Notes: generated by a model from the letters alone, not told the origin. A DNA stretch of 64,000 bases from Anagrus nilaparvatae (GCA_022575985.1 JAKSXM010000272.1:21820501-21884500); one strand, 5' to 3'; counted from the first letter of the stretch, positions 26,000-36,287 are shown. Numbers and translations: made by a program.

Positions 26000-26624
26000 T
26001 TAAGGTGGCAAATCCATTTAGATTTTTTTGAAAATCGATTTTCTGTTTTTTGTTTTTTTGGGTTCAAAAACATCTTAAATATGGAAAAAAATTTTTATAA
26101 TGATAACTCGAAACAACGTTTTTCGAAATGGCGTGCACGATAACTCAAAAAATAATTAAGATATCTTCCTAATTTTTTGGCTACATATTTAAAATATAAT
26201 TTTCTTCTGGATTGATGAAATTGATTTTCAAAAAAATGTGCCAATTTTTTTTATTGCAAAAAAACGTGGAAAAATTGCACTTTTTGAAAAAAATTTAATA
26301 ATTTTCACAATTTTCCATTTTCCGAAATTTGAATCCATCAATCCAGAAGAAAAATGTTTCACAAACATAAAAAATTTAATTTGGTATGTTTCGGAACAAG
26401 TTGGAGGCTGCAATCGTGCACGCCATGAAAAGTGAGGCCTAACTTTGAACACTTGTACTCGGCGCCATTTTGGAAAAATGAAAAAAAATAAAAAAAACAA
26501 ATGTTTAGCAACTTATAATCTAATAAAGTGCCAATTGTGAAAAATTTATCTCAATTATTTCTAGCCGAAAACCTATCCAGTAAAAGACACCTTTTTTTTC
26601 CTCTAAATGGATTTTCCACCTTAA
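26000..26624. mobile_element. TTAA-flanked foldback MITE A, 625 bp
   Basis: Ends read TTAAGGTGGCAAATCCATTT (left) and AAATGGATTTTCCACCTTAA (right), so TTAA is duplicated at both borders and the TIR starts GGTGG. Inner inverted segments also pair: ggcgtgcacgat near 26131 against atcgtgcacgcc near 26412, and ttcttctggattgatg near 26203 against catcaatccagaagaa near 26333. The short ORFs on both strands (26228-26500 and 26238-26435) are only the two sides of this inverted repeat. TTAA targets are used by piggyBac- and Kolobok-type transposases; which one moved this is not shown. Confidence 0.75.
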
Positions 26625-28429
26625 CTACATCAACCGAATTGCTTTAAAATTTAAACCAATTGCTTCAATATTCGAAACAATTGTTGGCAAACTAGAAAGC
26701 AACGTGGAAAGCAATTAAGTAAACTTCAAGCACAGCAACCTGATAGTGATAATATATGGTATTGAACCTCATTTAATAATTACCAGAACAAAATTTTACA
26801 GTGTACATAATAAAAATATTTTAAATAAATTTTTTAAGTATAAATATTTTAATTTAATATTTTTTGTAAAATATTTGAAATTCGTAAACTTTTAATTTTA
26901 AGCTTCATTTTCAAAAATTTTTCAAAGCATTTTAACGAATATTTTTACAATTCAAATAAAAATTTAAAAGAATTTAATTAAAAATGTTTAATTAAAAAAA
27001 GAAAAATAAAAGATTTAAAAAAAATTATAAAAAAAATAACTTTGACAAGCTTTAAATATCAAATAAATGACATAAATAAAATACCTTACAAAACAATTTT
27101 TCATTAAAATTATTTCTGTTTAATTAAGTACAAAAAGAATATTGCATTTTAATCAATAAAATATATATAAAATACAAAATAAAGTTCTAAACATTTATTT
27201 ATTCTTCTTGTGCTTTTATATATGCATATATATGCTTAATAATATATATCGTCAGTAGTGATTTGTTTCATTTAAAATCGCTGAAAGTGAAAATTGAATT
27301 GATGCGCGCGGAAGCTCAAACCAACGTATAGTTCCATTTTGTATTGAAATTTTATATATTCTGAATATTCGTATTTGTATATTAGAGTTTGCTTTATTAT
27401 TTTACAGGTTTAATTTTTTTCGTTTTGCTGATGAAAATATTTTCTTTACGAATTTTAACCTCTTAAATAGGTATGCTTATGGTGAACGGTGCTTTTTCAT
27501 GGTTTTTTATTAACGTAATGTCTAAAGCCGAAAACTGAGAATGCAAAATATATTTGTACGTTAAAATTTGAGAAATGGTAAATAGGAAGGAGGGGAGGGG
27601 GTGTTAAAGTATGAAAATAAATATTTTTTATATAGCAAATTTGTAGCTAATAGCATTGAAAATATATAATTTGGAAATATATGAGACGACCTAATATATA
27701 GAGGTTTTTACATGCATATGCGTGATTATACGTACATTATAGCAAATAATTGGATCACGATCTGCCAATTGAATGAGAAAACGAGTACCATTCGAGGTTT
27801 TATATACAATACTAGAATGCATCATTGACTTGTATACATATATAATATCAAATATATATATTTATCTGTTTAAAACTAGATGTGTTTGTATTTGTATAGT
27901 ATTGTCTAGGTCCGATTATATTTTACACAAAAAGATTGCTCATTAACTATCAGTATCCACCAAAATTTTATCATGCATCATAAATAATTATATTTTTATT
28001 TGTATTTTTTGAATTATGAATTTACCATCCTTTCTTGAAGAACCAGCAAAATTTTAAATGAAAAATAACGTCCAAAATTTGGAATTGAAAATTAAAAAAT
28101 TAACCTATATGTTTGTTAACACCAGAGTAGAAGCCAGATTTATATTTTTATAGGACTTACGCTCTTATATTTTAGACATTCTTTTTTGGATTTTTTTAAT
28201 TTCTTACAATATGTACAATTAAAAATAAATTATTAAATTTTAATTTAATTTTTATTCTAGTTTGGTTTTTTTCGCTGATTTCACAAAATTTATGAGTAAC
28301 TTTAAATACCCTGCCAAATAGCTGGCACTAAAGTTCCTCAAACAATGAGCTTAATACTTCAATATGCCAGAGATATAACCGATTACAAGCATGCAATCAT
28401 AAATACATTTCTATTAACTTTTAAAAGTT
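26625..28429. other. AT-rich intergenic DNA, no gene seen
   Basis: About 1.8 kb. It includes a G-rich purine patch at 27575-27601 (ggaaggaggggaggggg), which could fold as a two-tier G-quadruplex, and a GC-richer patch at 27300-27330. No ORF with a recognisable domain. Confidence 0.55.
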
Positions 28430-29135
28430 TTTTTTATTGATCAAAAATTTCGGAAAAAATTTTCAAAAAATTAATTATCAGATTCGAGATATCGAGTAAA
28501 AACCATATATTCAAATATAAGTACCTTTATGGAACTAAATGAAGTAATTATATCAACAAAAAAAAAATATTGCAGTTTAAAAAATTTTTTTGTTTTTTAA
28601 ATTTTGAAAAAAAAATTTTGAAAAAATTCGGTATCCGATCCAAAAAATGACTATAAACAAGCTTTCTAAAACTAGTACTCTCATAGAAATAAATTAGGTA
28701 CTACGTCCAAAAAGAAAAAAATATTTGGTGTTTTTTGTATTTTTTATGACGAAAATTTTGGGAAAATAATTTTCAAAAAATTAATTATCAGATTCGAGAT
28801 ATCGAGTAAAAAACATACTTTCAAATATAAGTACTTTCATGGAAATAAATGAGGTATTACATCCAAATTAAAAAATAAAAAAAGTACCTCAAGATTTTTT
28901 GGTAAAAAAATTTTTGAAAAAAAAATTAGGTCTTAATTCCGTAATGTTTGTGAAATATCACCGATTACATACACACACACACTCACACACACACACACGC
29001 ACGCACGCACGCACACAAACAAACAAACATACAGACTTTTTTTAAAAACCGGTTTTTTAGCTTCCAGAGGTCTCAAAACGTGCTTATATGCCAAAAAATC
29101 AAAAACCAAAATTTGACCCATCACAATGGTTCCTC
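28430..29135 (-). repeat. Dispersed repeat family 3 (reverse orientation) with CA-rich microsatellite
   Basis: Units at about 28440-28560, 28610-28740 and 28745-28880 share 'attatcagattcgagatatc' and 'tcatggaaataaatgaggta'-like segments. Their reverse complement matches 18940-19160 and 20200-20665. They are followed by a CA/CG-rich microsatellite (28970-29025) and a conserved-looking tail ('ccagaggtctcaaaacgtg', 'cccatcacaatggttcctc'). Microsatellite plus 'ctcaaaacgt' tails are common in insect interspersed repeats. No coding sequence. Confidence 0.6.
28968..29030. repeat. (CA)n / (CG-CA)n / (CAAA)n microsatellite
   Basis: A run of CA dinucleotides passes into GCAC and then CAAA units. It explains the spurious Cys/Val-rich minus-strand frame at 28933-29124. 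Confidence 0.9.
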
Positions 29136-31558
29136 ATTGAGTAACCAAAAATTTTAAGCACATAAATAGTTATCAGAATAACTGGCAGAGTAAATGAAGA
29201 AAAATCAACAAGATTAATTTTCCACCACGGTAAATCAACAGATGGTGATCTGAGTACATCTTTATATATCTTGAGATATATTCGATCCAGTAAACTGCAG
29301 TATTTATTGGTTTCGTTGGAACATTTTTAAATTAACTTGGTATTTTTTTGATATTTTCACTATTTATACAGAATTCATTAATCGAAAATATTTAAAACTC
29401 GAATTAATAATAATTTTGACTCTTACTTATACATTGTTGCTTGAGAATTCCATTTAAGGCATGGTTCAAGGATTTTTATGACAATTTTCTTTTTGACATA
29501 ATTGTTGATATCGAAAAACTGATCAGCATACAAAGAAATATTTTGGCTCTATATCACCTTAAGAAATATTAATAAATAATTAGGAATTAACTCATTAAAA
29601 GGGTAAAAACTGTAAACTTCAATTTGATACCCAATTAATGGAAGACCTTTCATTATTTCTATACACATTATGGAATGACTTTTTGCATCAAAGGGAAATA
29701 CCAAAAATTCTTAATCCAATTGTAAAGCATATATTTGGGAGAAAAAAGAGACATGTTGATTGCATTTTTAAACTGAGATAATAATTCATATTTTTTTAAA
29801 TTCATATTCTTTAAAAACAAATCAATAAAATATTAAAATTAAATATTAAAAATTTTACCTTGACATCTTTAAATTTATATCTATTTGTTCAACAAGGGAA
29901 AAAAATAGGATTTGGCTTTCAATGCAGTTGTATGCACGAGTGAGCGTAGCGAACGAGCATTGAAAGCAGATACCATTGAAAGTAAAATTTCCTACATTTT
30001 TTCCCGTGTTCAACACATCATTAAAAGCGAAAAAAAGATCGCCCGAAAGTAAGAAAGTAGATCTTTTTTGCAGCGTGTAATGAAAAATCCTTTAATTTAA
30101 ATAAAAATAATAAATATATCTTATTCATTTTCAAATATGCATATAAAAGATAGGTATAATGAATGAGAGAAAATTGAGAAACCGCGAGGTAATTTAACGT
30201 ACAGGTATCGTGACAGACACCGGTCATGATATTATACACACGAAACGGAACTGAACCATATAGTCCAGGGAACAGACGCTTTTAATATTTAAATAAATAA
30301 TAATAAATTAAACTGGACTATTGTATTTAATAATTAATTAAATAATATATTAATTAACAAAATAACCCAACAAAACGATGCCTTTTTAGGATTTAATTAA
30401 AATGTAAATATTAGTTTTAATATTAGTTTTTAAGTAAATTAGAATAAGTTAATTTAAATATAAATCATTATAATTAAACATCTCTTTATTATTAATAAAA
30501 AATATAATACTCATTAATAATACATTCAATATATTTAGATAATTAATTAAAGATAAATAATAAATCTACCAACGGTCAAATTAGATTTTATTCATAAAAC
30601 AGGAGTAGGAGAAGAAAGAGTAAGCTGTAAATAATATTATTTAAATTATCATGATTGGTATTCAATTTATCACCCATATCTATTTAATATTAATTAGTAA
30701 TGTTCTTATATATTGATCAGTACTGGGTAGATGGTTAAAAAAAATTTAACTAATTTCAAAATTATTGTTCTAACCGAAATTCTGGTTGTGGCAGCCAGAT
30801 TTTTTTTTTTTTCGTTTTAAACGCGGTAGGGTAGGACTTGAAAAAAAAAATTGTTGGCCAAAAAAATAAATTTTTTTTATGCTTTCCTTTGGGTTCTATT
30901 TTATTTGCAACCATTTAAATGAAAAAAAAATTCCGGATACCACAACCAAATTGTTTTTTTCATTGTACGTACTAGTAAAATTAAAATGTAAAATTAGACC
31001 TTGTTGGATGTTGGAAAAATTTACCGAATCAAAGCTGGGCAAACTAGCTTGCACTTATGCATGGCCGTTTTCAATAAAACTAATCAAAAAATTGTTTGAA
31101 AATATCCTGTGGTATAAAAAAATTCATCATTGATACGTCACAAACATTTGTCGTAAGTGGAAACTTTTAAAACGGATCCGTTTTCAAAAAATCAGTGAAA
31201 CAGATTTTTAAAATACTGATCCATTTCAAAATTTTATGGAAGACGGGAAAATTTTAAAACTTTCCGTTTTCAATGATATGTTTCAAAAAAATTAAAACGC
31301 AGTTACTCACTTTAGCAAATCATGAAAATTTGCTTTTGTTTTCATTTTCCTTTATTTTTTACGTTCCTTAGGGTCTATTAGTTATTTTTATCAACTACAA
31401 TAAAAAATGTGATTAGTATTTTTTATATTAATAATAATTATTTTCAGCAAATGTGTACTATTAATGGGCAATAAAGCTACAAAAATTTTAATTTTTAATA
31501 ATTATAAAAATTAAAATTAACTAAATCTGAATTTTTTTAATAATTATAAAAATTAAAA
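29136..31558. other. Intergenic DNA with minor repeats, no gene seen
   Basis: AT-rich. A palindromic GC-richer patch at 29890-30012 pairs 'ggctttcaatgca' with 'cattgaaagtaaa' around 'cgagtgagcgtagcgaacga'. A short inverted pair tatagtccag / ctggactatt lies at 30258 and 30307. A patch at 30775-30965 with ggttgtggcagcc and ataccacaacc resembles 38175-38210. The 72-aa and 84-aa frames here show no domain. Confidence 0.5.
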
Positions 31559-32247
31559 TTAAGGTTGAATCAGGTAGATAGAAATAGCATTTTTCGAGTA
31601 AAAATTTCTGGAGATCGAAACTTCTGGAAAGTTTAATATTTTTAGCCATTGATTATGTTATGTGTCCCTTAAAATTTAAAAAAAAAAATTTGAAAATTTA
31701 TTGACTACAAACGGAGATATTAGCGCTTGAAATTTCATTAATTTTTGAGGTACTTAATTAATCAAGACTTTTTTATAAATAATCTGATTTTAAAAATCGT
31801 TGAATATAATATTTAGGACATTATTTAGCATCGATTCACTAAAAAAAATCTGAATTTTTAACAATAATGTGAAATATATTTCAAGTTTTTTGATTTTTGG
31901 ACTAACCTAAATTTTTCAAAAAATCAATTTATTCGCGGCGAAACGTAGAAAATCAAAATTTTTTTTAGTGAATCGCTGCTAAATAATGTCCTAAATATTA
32001 TATTCAAAGATTTTTTAAATCAGATTATTTATAAAAAAGTCTTGATTAATTAAGTACCTCAAAAATTAATGAAATTTCAAGCGCTAATATCTCGGTCTAT
32101 AGTCAATAAATTTTCAAAATTATTTTTTTAATTTTAAGGGAAACATAACATGATCAATGGCTAAAAATATTAAACATTCCAGAAGTTTCGATCTCCAGAA
32201 ATTTTTACCCAAAAAATGCTATTTCTATCCACCTGATTCAACCTTAA
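31559..32247. mobile_element. TTAA-flanked foldback MITE B, 689 bp
   Basis: The ends are TTAAGGTTGAATCAGGT (left) and ACCTGATTCAACCTTAA (right). The inverted similarity continues for about 290 bp on each side; for example 'gagatattagcgcttgaaat' on the left pairs with 'atttcaagcgctaatatctc' on the right. A roughly 110-bp unpaired centre contains 'ttcgcggcgaaacg'. TTAA borders and a GGT start are shared with the element at 26000-26624, but the sequences differ, so they are separate families with a similar target preference. The 85-aa frame at 32157-32414 straddles its right end and is not a gene. Confidence 0.8.
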
Positions 32248-32387
32248 ATAAAACACCTTATGGTAAGTTAAAAAATGAAAATTTAATAAAATCGCATCAA
32301 AAAGTTTTTATATATCTAGGGCAAAAAAAGCCTTTTTTTACCCTAAGTACGCGGATTTTTTGCTTATTATGTGTAAAACTACCTTTA

Positions 32388-32537
32388 AGGGACTTTCTAC
32401 AATTAAGCGATTGACACCTGCGATTGAGCGCTATGTTGCGCAGTAAGTTTTTTGATATGAGGAATTGACTCCTGCGCAAAGTAACGTTAGGTTACGTCTA
32501 ATCGCAGGCGAAAATTGCTCAATAGTAGAAAGTCTCT
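32388..32537. mobile_element. Small MITE A1, 150 bp
   Basis: The left end 'agggactttctac' is inverted at the right as 'gtagaaagtctct', with TA on both sides (32386-32387 and 32538-32539). Inner parts pair as well: cgattgagcgctatgttgcg on the left, with related cctgcgatt / aatcgcagg motifs. Its first 76 bp are also the reverse complement of 32709-32784, so A1 may itself be part of a larger inverted structure interrupted by B1. Confidence 0.65.
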
Positions 32538-32539
32538 TA

Positions 32540-32707
32540 GGCTGGTTCTAAAAACGCCGTAAATGGAGGACGCAACCGCAAGCGCAGCCGCAACGCAATG
32601 CGTACAAACCAAAATCGTGCTGTACTCATGCGTGTTGTGTTGTGCGCATTGCATTGCGGTTGCGCTTGCGGTTGCGACCCCCATTTACTGCGTTTGTAGA
32701 ACCACCC
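32540..32707. mobile_element. Small GC-rich MITE B1, 168 bp, TTA duplication
   Basis: The left end 'ggctggttctaaaaacgccg' is inverted at the right as 'tgcgtttgtagaaccaccc', and TTA flanks both sides (32537-32539 and 32708-32710). The interior is palindromic: 'cgcaaccgcaagcgcagccg' on the left pairs with 'gcggttgcgcttgcggttgc' on the right. The 3-bp TWA duplication and GG terminus fit PIF/Harbinger-type MITEs. Length is identical to B2. Confidence 0.75.
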
Positions 32708-32708
32708 T

Positions 32709-32784
32709 TACTCATATCAAAAAACTTACTGCGAAACGTAGCGTTCAATCGCAAACGTCAATCGCTCAATTGTAGAATGTCTTT
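32709..32784. mobile_element. Right arm of a MITE A copy
   Basis: Reads 'ctcatatcaaaaaacttac' to 'ttgtagaatgtctttt', the diverged reverse complement of 32388-32463. With the left arm it would form a longer A-type element into which B1 and a second A half were inserted. Confidence 0.6.
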
Positions 32785-32977
32785 TAAATCATAGGATAAA
32801 ATATGGGGTTCGAGTTTCCAATGCGCTCGCTATGCTTGTTTGCTTATTAATACAATTGCGTGCAAAGTTAAAGCGATATTCTGTTCCTTGTTTAGGCTGG
32901 TTAAACTCCATAATATTGAATCGTAACCGCAAGCGCAGCCGCAACGCAATACGCACAACACGATTTTTCGCCTCTAT

Positions 32978-33115
32978 GGGACTGTCTACAATAGGCCGTA
33001 AGACGGGTGCGTTTATACGCTACGTTGCGCAGTAGAAAATTTTACATTACAAAAATTTTACTGCACATCGACGCATCCGTAAAACGTGGCTATACGGCCA
33101 ATTGTAGAGAGTCCC
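32978..33115. mobile_element. MITE D inside B4, 138 bp, TAT duplication
   Basis: Left 'gggactgtctacaataggcc' and right 'ggccaattgtagagagtccc' are inverted, with TAT at 32975-32977 and 33116-33118. Internal 'gcgtttatacgctacg' and 'acgtggctatacgg' also pair. The ends resemble those of A1, so D and A may be related. Confidence 0.7.
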
Positions 33116-33118
33116 TAT

Positions 33119-33254
33119 GGCCCCATCTACAGTTGCCGTAAAAGGGAGTCGCAACCGCAAGCGTGAGCGCAACGCAATGCGCAGAAACCAATTTTGTCTT
33201 CTGCGAATTGCGTTTGCGGTGCGCCTCGGTTTTACGGTTTCTGTAGATGGGGCC
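33119..33254. mobile_element. MITE C inside B4, 136 bp, TAT duplication
   Basis: Left 'ggccccatctacagttgccg' is inverted at the right as 'cggtttctgtagatggggcc', flanked by TAT at 33116-33118 and 33255-33257. It sits head to tail with D and shares one TAT with it. Its interior carries the same 'cgcaaccgcaagcg' and 'gcgcaacgcaatgcgcag' motifs as the B family, so B and C are relatives with different termini. A similar copy lies in intron 1 of the lipase gene. Confidence 0.7.
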
Positions 33255-33289
33255 TATGCATTGCGTTGCGGCTACGCTTGCGGTTGTGA

Positions 33290-33608
33290 GGCTGATTCTA
33301 CAAACGCCGTAAAAGGGGATTGCAACCATAAGGCTGGTTCTACAAACGCCGTAAATGAGTGTCGTAACCGCAAGCACAGCCGCAACGCAATGCGCACAAC
33401 ACTATTTTCGTTTGTGCACATGCTTGTTGTGTTGTACGCATTGCGTTGCGGCTACGCTTGCGGTTGCGAACCCCATTTACGGCGTTTGTAGAACCAGCCT
33501 AAGCATAGTCGCAACACAATACGCAGAGTCGAAAAATTGTGTTTTGTGCATTGTGTAGTGGCTGCGCTTGCGGTTGCGACCCTTATTTAGGCGTTTGTAG
33601 AATTAGCC
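33290..33608. mobile_element. MITE B3, split by insertion of B2
   Basis: The left part (33290-33331, 'ggctgattctacaaacgccg') continues after B2 at 33503-33608 ('gcatagtcgcaacacaatac' ... 'gcgtttgtagaattagcc'). Removing B2 and one TAA copy restores a contiguous B-family element. It therefore predates B2. Confidence 0.75.
33332..33499. mobile_element. MITE B2 inserted in B3, 168 bp, TAA duplication
   Basis: Ends 'ggctggttctacaaacgccg' and 'ggcgtttgtagaaccagcc' are near-perfect inverted repeats with TAA duplicated at 33329-33331 and 33500-33502. It is the best-preserved copy and the same length as B1, so probably the youngest insertion in the nest. The 124-aa frame at 33117-33491 simply reads through C, B3 and B2. 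Confidence 0.8.
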
Positions 33609-34400
33609 TTAGAAAATAGCGATTAAATATGTGTTCGTTTTTCGGGACAAAAAGAGAAAAAATTAATAGTATCTTTTTGTTAATTTATGAATTCCTTTAA
33701 AAATTTAATTTAAAATTTAAATTAAAATTGAAAATTTTAAATTTAGTTTAAAATTTTAGTTAAAACAATTAAAAAAATTATATTTTATACTTATAAAACG
33801 TTGCTTTTCTTGGGTTCTTTAAATATTACGAGACAAAAGCCAGATTAAAATTTCTATTTATGTAAAACCAGTGTTGAATAAAACTACATTCATTAACCAT
33901 CATAAAAAAAAATAATCTTCATAATAGATACTTTAGAGGTAAATAAACATTACAAATGAAACTTTAATTTATTTGTTTAAAAATTATTTATTGTAACAAT
34001 TAAAAAAATTTATAAATCACAGAATAATTATCTCGAAACATAAAAAAATTATTATTGTCTAAATTTACAATTATAAGTATTATTTTATTCAAGTTTTCAC
34101 ATTTAAAATTATAGATCGAATGATATTCAAGGATCGTTATAACTAAATAACACATTTAGTAGTTCTTCGTCCAAACTGTGGTTCTATTATAAAGTTAGAT
34201 ATTCTAAACTTTCAATGAAAAACAGCAGAAAACTTTTGATTTAAAATAAAAATTTTTTTAATAAATAATTTTTCAGAAATATATTATGATCCGAGCTCTG
34301 AAATAAGAAATCAAATCTTATCCGAGCTCAATTTTTTTAATAATTTTATCACATTTAATTTTGTCCATTTTATCACACTTAATTTTGAGTTTTTATACAC
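33609..34400. other. AT-rich intergenic DNA, no gene seen
   Basis: A/T-rich stretch between the MITE nest and the stop codon of the NET-domain ORF on the minus strand. It would hold that gene's 3' UTR if the gene is expressed. The stretch 'cacatttaattttg...tttatcacacttaatttt' at 34350-34387 is a short tandem duplication. Confidence 0.5.
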
Positions 34401-34640
34401 TCAAATATGATGAGAAGTCAAATCAACAAATCTTCTGAGTTGCCTTAAAGTAATAGTCTTTAATTTTCCATAGTCAACCTCTATATCATCTTCATTTGGA
34501 AATATTTCTGCACCTTCGTGTTTTTTGATTATGTATAGAACTGTTCCTAATTGGATACCAGAATATAATTTATTAATATCTAATGATAACTGCAATTTTT
34601 CTGAATCAGTCATTGGTTTATCATTTTCATTGATTATCAT
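34401..34640 (-). CDS. Small stand-alone NET (extra-terminal) domain protein
   Basis: A 79-codon single-exon frame. It starts at the ATG at 34640 (context gtaaaaATGa); the longer open frame begins upstream only with GTG. Nearly the whole product matches the NET/ET domain of BET proteins (fly fs(1)h, vertebrate BRD2/3/4). Visible family signatures are KPMTDSEKLQLSLDINKL near the N-terminus, a LGTVLYIIK helix, an acidic NEDDIEVDYGKLKTITL segment and a final LRQLRRFVDL. In BET proteins this domain binds short basic peptides of chromatin partners. No bromodomain or intron is seen nearby. It has substitutions at usually conserved places (YSGIQLG for the usual P-G-x-x-LG turn). It may be a retrocopied or duplicated domain that became a small gene, or a decaying fragment; the intact frame slightly favours a gene. 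Partners and function are unknown. Confidence 0.7.
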   Translation of the reverse strand: MIINENDKPMTDSEKLQLSLDINKLYSGIQLGTVLYIIKKHEGAEIFPNEDDIEVDYGKLKTITLRQLRRFVDLTSHHI

Positions 34641-35904
34641 TTTTACTAATTTATAAAAATACGTTGCGTAAAACAAAAAATTATAAAAATATTTTGAGTT
34701 ACAGACCACAAATCGCTATTACTTGTTTGAAAGATCAAAATAGACTAACCTTAGGTTACAAAAAAAAAGGTTTCCCAGCTTATTATTCCTCTTATATTCC
34801 TCTCCCCTCATGTTATGTTGTCATTGGTTACTTATAGATTTTTTAAATTTATTATTTTTTAATCTTTTTTCATTGGTGCTTGTAAAAATTAGAATCTAAG
34901 GCGTGACATCTAAGAAGTAAGATGTCATATCTCTCGTGGCATCTTATAATAAAATATTCGTGGCTCAAATAACAAAAGTATAATAGTTCTATTTAATAGT
35001 ACACTAACAATGAGTGGTGTTAAGTCGCTTATTATAATAAAAAACAATCGGATTAAAGATTTATTGAGAACACGTTGATTTAGAAACAATAGCAAGATTT
35101 ACGTTTCTTTTTTTGTATTTACTCATTTGTTTTTAAATTTGGTAGTAGTAATTTATTTTTTATAAAAATATTTAACTTTGTTTGAATGCATATGCTAAAT
35201 AAATTATGGTAGATTTATTAGTAAATAAATAATGTTTTGATACTGTAAACTTAAAAATATAATTTAAAAAGATAACAAAAATCTAAGCATAAATCGAAAT
35301 ACTGATGCCCATAATTTATGGAGTTTTAAGTTGGTTGAAGGTTGAGTCTAAGGGACTAAAATAACATAGCACTTTTGAAATTGCAAAAAATGCCTCGAAA
35401 GTATTTTAAAACTCCATTAATTTACTGCTTTTAGCCAAGGAGACTTATCGGTATTTATTTTCAGTTCCCAAGACCCTATAATTTTCTCAATTTTTTATCC
35501 GAATCAAACTCGGCTTATTGCACGCCATGCGAGTTTAACTCTTATCAAATTGCGATTAAATTAAATTTTTATATTTTTATGGGCAACATCATCTTTTTAG
35601 GGACTCAATCCTCAGCCAACTCAATATTCCATATAGAGTTGCACAAATGAATTTCAAAGTGGTCTACGTATGCACAAAGTATGCATTGAAGCTTTTCCTC
35701 GATTTTACCCTTGGCAGTTTTGTTTTTTAGGATAATCACTAATTTTTTGGTTTTTTTTCCCATTATCTGCTGCAGTCCATTTTTGTCCGAACAATCGCTC
35801 CGTTGCCTGCTGCAGTCCATTTATGGCTATTTTTTGCGTTCTTAACTCTATCATTTACCGTCTCAAAAAAAGCATTCTTTCTTCATTGGTTTTTTTATTT
35901 TTTC
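34641..35904. other. Intergenic DNA, no confident gene
   Basis: It contains the presumed upstream region of the NET-domain ORF. A minus-strand 71-aa frame at 35605-35820 (starting with ATG) is less biased in composition than most chance ORFs and overlaps a direct repeat of 'ctgctgcagtccattt' at about 35769 and 35809, but I recognise no domain. Otherwise nothing. Confidence 0.45.
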
Positions 35905-36000
35905 AGGCACGTAGCCAGGATTTTTGTTCGGTGAGAGCTCTAATGTAAATTTTCCCTCTCCCAACTACATTCTCACCCTCCCCCCGCATTTTTGAAAAAA
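35905..36000. mobile_element. Possible solo end of a hAT-like element
   Basis: Starts 'caggcacgtagccaggattt', resembling the CAGGGGCGTAGCCAG termini common to hAT-type elements of many invertebrates, followed by C-rich sequence (ctcaccctccccccgc). No matching opposite terminus was found within a kilobase, so this may be a truncated copy. Confidence 0.35.
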
Positions 36001-36287
36001 ATATACATTTTAAAAAATAATTTCGGGGCGTGCTATAGCGGATACGAGACCACATTTTAGAAGACTTATAAATGCATACTTTTGGAGCAATTTTCATCCC
36101 CACTAAAAAGCTCTTATACTCCATTTTTGATACATAATCAAATTAACCTAATAATTACTCTTAGAATATAGCGTTTTCTTTACTTATTAGTTCCAAAATA
36201 TTGCAAAAAACCCGGGGCAGGGGGTAGTTTTTGCTGAGTTAAGGGTGTTCTCCTATTTTCTAACCACTTAAGAACCCGAATTAGGGT

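Larger units (their letters stand above)
32895..33289. mobile_element. MITE B4, split by insertions D and C
   Basis: The left part (32895-32977, 'ggctggttaaactcc' then 'cgcaagcgcagccgcaacgc') resumes at 33258-33289 ('gcattgcgttgcggctacgc'), giving a B-family element interrupted by two shorter MITEs. Its right terminus is missing where B3 begins at 33290. TTA lies at 32892-32894. Confidence 0.65.

Noticed and set aside
26228..26500. Overlapping 90-aa and 65-aa ORFs on opposite strands
   Set aside because: They are the two faces of the TTAA foldback MITE at 26000-26624.
28933..29124. Cys/Val-rich 63-aa minus-strand ORF
   Set aside because: Translation of the CA/CG microsatellite.
33117..33558. 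Overlapping ORFs of 124, 95 and 67 aa on both strands
   Set aside because: They read through the nested MITEs C, B3 and B2; the GC-rich palindromes lack stop codons by composition, and the frames contain no domain.
34641..34709. Longer NET-domain ORF starting at 34709
   Set aside because: That start is GTG; the ATG at 34640 has a better context and directly precedes the conserved domain.
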